The notes under the pieces were generated by a model, which saw only the letters and a list, made by a program, of their open reading frames with translations, did no database searches and was not told the DNA's origin. The translations under genes and the position numbers were made by a program. DNA of 14,875 nucleotides, taken from contig CASFFJ010000074.1 in assembly GCA_949293915.1 (NCBI GenBank), positions 1 to 14,875 on the forward strand. The letters run 5' to 3'. Positions 12,576-14,875 of this stretch are shown here, in pieces; positions within the stretch are counted from its first letter, which is position 1; every line of letters starts with the position of its first letter. Source of the stretch: an uncultured Christensenella sp. Its GTDB lineage: Bacteria > Bacillota > Clostridia > Christensenellales > UBA1242.

Positions 12576-13837
12576 TTTATAACCTTTTTTACCACTCGAA
12601 TCTTTTTAGTTTTTAGGTCGGTTAATCGCACTGTATTTTCAAGAATGTCCTTATATTCTTCAAGGTCTTTTGGCTCTTTGTAATAAAACGACAACACTAC
12701 ATCCCCCGCTTGAACAAAATCTCCAAGTTTCACTCTCAACACAATGCCAATATTATCATCATGATTATTTGCACACAAGCATCGCACAATTTCAGCCATT
12801 GCATACGAATTTATGCAACCAACATACCCTTGTTTAACAGCAATAAAATTAACTGAATGATATGGTTTAAAAATAGTTGCATTTTTAAAACATTCACAAT
12901 CGCCACCTTGACAATCAATAATTTTTAGGAATTGTTTATAAGCGCTTCCACTATCTAATGCCACATTCACCATATCATAAGCATCCGACTTATTCAAATG
13001 ATTATCCGCACAACACAATAATTCAACCGCATATTTATTTGCAATTTTGCGAAGAAAAGAATGTTGACCTTGCAATACATTTAGCGCATCCACAACCTCA
13101 ACCGCATTACCGATAGTGCTCCCTAAAGTTTGCAAAGTATTAGTAATTAAACATACTGATTTTATGTTATTTTTGCTGAATATGTATTTAAACAATTTAG
13201 CAAGACGCTTTGCATCTTTATATTTTTTTACGATACCTGCTGTGCCATATTTAATATCAATCAAAACAACATTAGCACCACTGGACATCTTCTTTGCCGA
13301 GATGCTTGATGCAATAAAATTAATATTTTCAACCATACCATAACGCTCACGCAAGTCATATAAAATTTTGTCCACCGGACACATATCGTTATTATGCGAT
13401 AGTATACAAGCGTTTGTTTTGTTTAATGCGTTATTGATATCAATATAATCAAGTCTTGCTGAAAAATTTGGAATAGACTTAAATCTATCTGCACTGCCAT
13501 TAGTAAAACTTAGTGAACGACCAGTAGTTTTTATTATTTTATATCCAAGTGATGCCAAAAGTGGAACGATTACCAAACTAGAAGGATCTCCGACACCACC
13601 TGTTGAATGTTTCTCAAAAATTGTTTCTTCAAAATGCAATACCCTACCACTATCTCGAATTGAATTGGCTAAGAACAAAACCTCATCCTTACTCATACCA
13701 AGATCATTAAGTGTATAGAAAAACTTTACAATAAGATTATCTATCCCTCGTTTCATTAAATAATCAATAGCAATATCAAAATCTGATTGTGTTAGTGCTT
13801 TACCATCTATTTTTTTCTCAATTAAATCTAATATCAT
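12572..13837 (-). CDS. Divergent pyrimidine-nucleoside/thymidine phosphorylase homologue
   Basis: Nucleoside phosphorylase II family (DeoA/Pdp), 421 residues, normal length is about 430-440. The family phosphorolyses thymidine or uridine to base and (deoxy)ribose-1-phosphate. Conserved: phosphate loop KHSTGGVGD (76-84), R163 in LRERYG, ASSISAKK (176-183) with S178 and K182 matching base-binding residues of E. coli DeoA, and GNAVEV (243-248). Not conserved: the family signature SGRGLGHTGGT is TGRSLSFTNGS (105-115), GSGAFMKT is GTAGIVKK (198-205), and the GAGR motif of the C-terminal domain is missing. The fold is certain; activity or substrate may have shifted. It is first in the operon with tsaE and tsaB/rimI, has a near-consensus promoter, and AAGGAAGG lies directly before the ATG. 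Confidence 0.85.
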   Translation of the reverse strand: MILDLIEKKIDGKALTQSDFDIAIDYLMKRGIDNLIVKFFYTLNDLGMSKDEVLFLANSIRDSGRVLHFEETIFEKHSTGGVGDPSSLVIVPLLASLGYKIIKTTGRSLSFTNGSADRFKSIPNFSARLDYIDINNALNKTNACILSHNNDMCPVDKILYDLRERYGMVENINFIASSISAKKMSSGANVVLIDIKYGTAGIVKKYKDAKRLAKLFKYIFSKNNIKSVCLITNTLQTLGSTIGNAVEVVDALNVLQGQHSFLRKIANKYAVELLCCADNHLNKSDAYDMVNVALDSGSAYKQFLKIIDCQGGDCECFKNATIFKPYHSVNFIAVKQGYVGCINSYAMAEIVRCLCANNHDDNIGIVLRVKLGDFVQAGDVVLSFYYKEPKDLEEYKDILENTVRLTDLKTKKIRVVKKVIK

Positions 13838-13854
13838 ACGCCTTCCTTATTTAT

Positions 13855-13883
13855 ATTTTAAAAAAAATATGTTTTTTTGTCAA
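13855..13883 (-). promoter_or_regulatory. Promoter of the pdp-tsaE-tsaB/rimI operon
   Basis: Minus strand: -35 TTGACA (13883-13878, 6/6), 17-nt spacer, -10 TAAAAT (13860-13855, 5/6). The predicted start near 13848 coincides with the first base of AAGGAAGG, giving a leader of about 11 nt. Confidence 0.85.
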
Positions 13884-13937
13884 ATAAACTCAATAATTTA
13901 TTGAATTAAATTAAAAACTAAAAATACTCGTTTAGAT

Positions 13938-13943
13938 TATAAT
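13938..13943 (+). promoter_or_regulatory. Candidate -10 box of the membrane-protein gene
   Basis: TATAAT (6/6) ends 20 nt before the ATG at 13964, giving a leader of about 13 nt. No -35 is seen at 16-18 nt and no TG precedes it. The leader has no Shine-Dalgarno beyond AAAG. Confidence 0.4.
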
Positions 13944-13963
13944 TATTTGTCAAAAATAAAGAT

Positions 13964-14755
13964 ATGTCAAAATATCAAATCATCAACTTAATAGATAAAT
14001 TATTTGTTAGTGTCTGCATTTTCTTGCTTATATATGCTTGGCTTAACTTTTTCATTCGCAATCTGTGGACAACATTTATTTTATCGCTTATCTTTAGTTT
14101 TGCAATTATATTTTTGTTATTTTATTTTTTGGATAAATGTCAAACAAAATCTAGATTAAAAAAGAAAAAACAAGATGATATAACATTATATAATCTTGCA
14201 TTTCAACTAATGAACATTGATAAAAAAATAGAACTTTTAAAATCAATTATCGAAAAAAAATATTCCACAAGCATTGATAATCAAAATATAATTTATACAA
14301 AAGATAATAAAAAACATATAATTGTATTTGCAACTGATACAGAAAAATTAAATCAATACGATTTCTATAAAATATTACAAAACATCAATCCTAACGTGAC
14401 TGAAATTGAGATTGTTTGCAATACTGTGAGCACGATAAAAACAAAAATATTGAAAGGTAAAAACATTACCATTATCGACAAAGATAAGTTATATTATGAC
14501 TATTTTGAGCCAAACCAAATCTACCCTGATATATCAAATATTGACACATCAATAACAAAATTTTCATGGCACGAATTTGCTTTAAATATTTTTAGTCCAA
14601 ACAAAGCACGTGGTTATTTTTGGGCAGGCGTAATTTTATTATTTAGTAGCATTATAATTCCTTATTATGCATATTATATCATTTTTGGTAGTGTGCTGAT
14701 AATATTTTCAATCATTTGCAAGTTGTTACCATTATTTAAAAAGAATAATAAATAG
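13964..14755 (+). CDS. Four-helix membrane protein with cytoplasmic domain, unknown function
   Basis: I do not recognise this gene with certainty. 263 residues: two transmembrane helices at about 12-31 and 35-56, a basic stretch (61-70, five Lys/Arg in a row), a soluble domain at about 72-210, and two more helices at 217-235 and 236-256 ending in a Lys/Asn tail. Both ends and the soluble domain are predicted to be cytoplasmic. The soluble part alternates strands and helices (IIYTKDNKKHIIVFA 109-123, TEIEIVC 146-152, KNITIIDKDKLYYDYF 166-181), vaguely like nuclease-related or Rossmann-like domains, but no catalytic motif is seen. It lacks a clear Shine-Dalgarno. It diverges from pdp, and its last 20 bases overlap the convergent desulfurase gene. 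Codon and base use are like its neighbours. Confidence 0.75.
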   Translation: MSKYQIINLIDKLFVSVCIFLLIYAWLNFFIRNLWTTFILSLIFSFAIIFLLFYFLDKCQTKSRLKKKKQDDITLYNLAFQLMNIDKKIELLKSIIEKKYSTSIDNQNIIYTKDNKKHIIVFATDTEKLNQYDFYKILQNINPNVTEIEIVCNTVSTIKTKILKGKNITIIDKDKLYYDYFEPNQIYPDISNIDTSITKFSWHEFALNIFSPNKARGYFWAGVILLFSSIIIPYYAYYIIFGSVLIIFSIICKLLPLFKKNNK

Positions 14756-14875
14756 TTTTCAGTGCGACACACAAACGATCGATATCTTCATATGTGTTGT
14801 TAAAATCAAGTGAAACTCGCACACAACCTTGCATATCATCAATCTTAGAATGGATGAGTGGCGCACAATGCAAAC
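14736..14875 (-). CDS. Cysteine desulfurase-family protein, C-terminal fragment
   Basis: The last 45 codons of a PLP-dependent class V aminotransferase-like protein; the rest lies beyond the window. The fragment begins LHCAPLIHSK and contains QGCVRVSLDFNNTYEDIDRL. This matches the end of the NifS/SufS-like 'cysteine desulfurase family protein' group, in which GLHCAP carries the catalytic cysteine and the G-x-V-R-x-S-x-x-x-x-N-T stretch follows; the cysteine here is in the third visible codon. Such enzymes mobilise sulfur from cysteine. The stop codon at 14736 lies inside the 3' end of the convergent membrane-protein gene (20-nt overlap). With no scaffold or carrier gene visible, the pathway cannot be assigned. 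Confidence 0.8.
   Translation of the reverse strand, partial: LHCAPLIHSKIDDMQGCVRVSLDFNNTYEDIDRLCVALKTIYYSF

Noticed and set aside
1..14875. CRISPR, tRNA, rRNA, IS element or prophage
   Set aside because: No regularly spaced repeats, tRNA-like arms, transposase or phage genes were seen; the content is ordinary chromosomal genes.

Overview
This 14.9 kb window is AT-rich chromosomal DNA (roughly 30% G+C by eye). It comes from a low-GC Gram-positive bacterium, most likely an uncultured member of the Clostridia (Bacillota). The pointers are a YlmC/YmxH-type PRC-barrel protein (a family tied to spore formers), an NrdR regulator, Gram-positive style topoisomerase genes, and a Mur ligase with an N-terminal membrane region. 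UGA is used as a stop codon and UGG as Trp, so the standard bacterial code applies. The genes are chromosomal housekeeping genes. I see no insertion sequence, prophage, CRISPR array, tRNA or rRNA.

Left part (1-3345, all minus strand): the first 295 codons of a YbiT/YkpA-type ABC-F ATPase; a PAP2 membrane phosphatase; nrdR followed by a probable translationally coupled 56-codon small ORF and a strong terminator; and a PRC-barrel protein with its own terminator. Intergenic DNA here is very AT-rich.

Middle part (3346-8859, minus strand): ddl, then a type IIA topoisomerase pair (parE, parC) joined by a TAATG overlap. The A subunit has no GyrA box and has Gly where the quinolone-contacting acidic residue normally sits. 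Divergent from ddl, on the plus strand, are an alpha/beta hydrolase and a membrane-anchored MurF-type ligase (8908-11123), joined by an ATGA overlap. ddl makes D-Ala-D-Ala and a MurF-type ligase adds it to the peptidoglycan precursor, so the two divergent units should serve one pathway. Their promoters are packed into 48 bp.

Right part: a minus-strand operon pdp-tsaE-tsaB/rimI (13837 to 11120) with 4- and 8-nt overlaps. TsaB and a RimI-like acetyltransferase are fused in one polypeptide. The operon converges on murF with a 4-nt overlap, and its probable terminator lies inside the murF coding region. Then come an unrecognised four-helix membrane protein (plus strand) and the last 45 codons of a cysteine desulfurase-family protein (minus strand) at the window edge.

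The most distinctive feature is in the expression signals. Several genes (PAP2, PRC-barrel, ddl, hydrolase) have no Shine-Dalgarno sequence and carry a -10 box only 5-7 nt before the start codon, which predicts leaderless mRNAs. Others (nrdR, pdp) have a predicted leader of only about 10 nt that is little more than the ribosome binding site.
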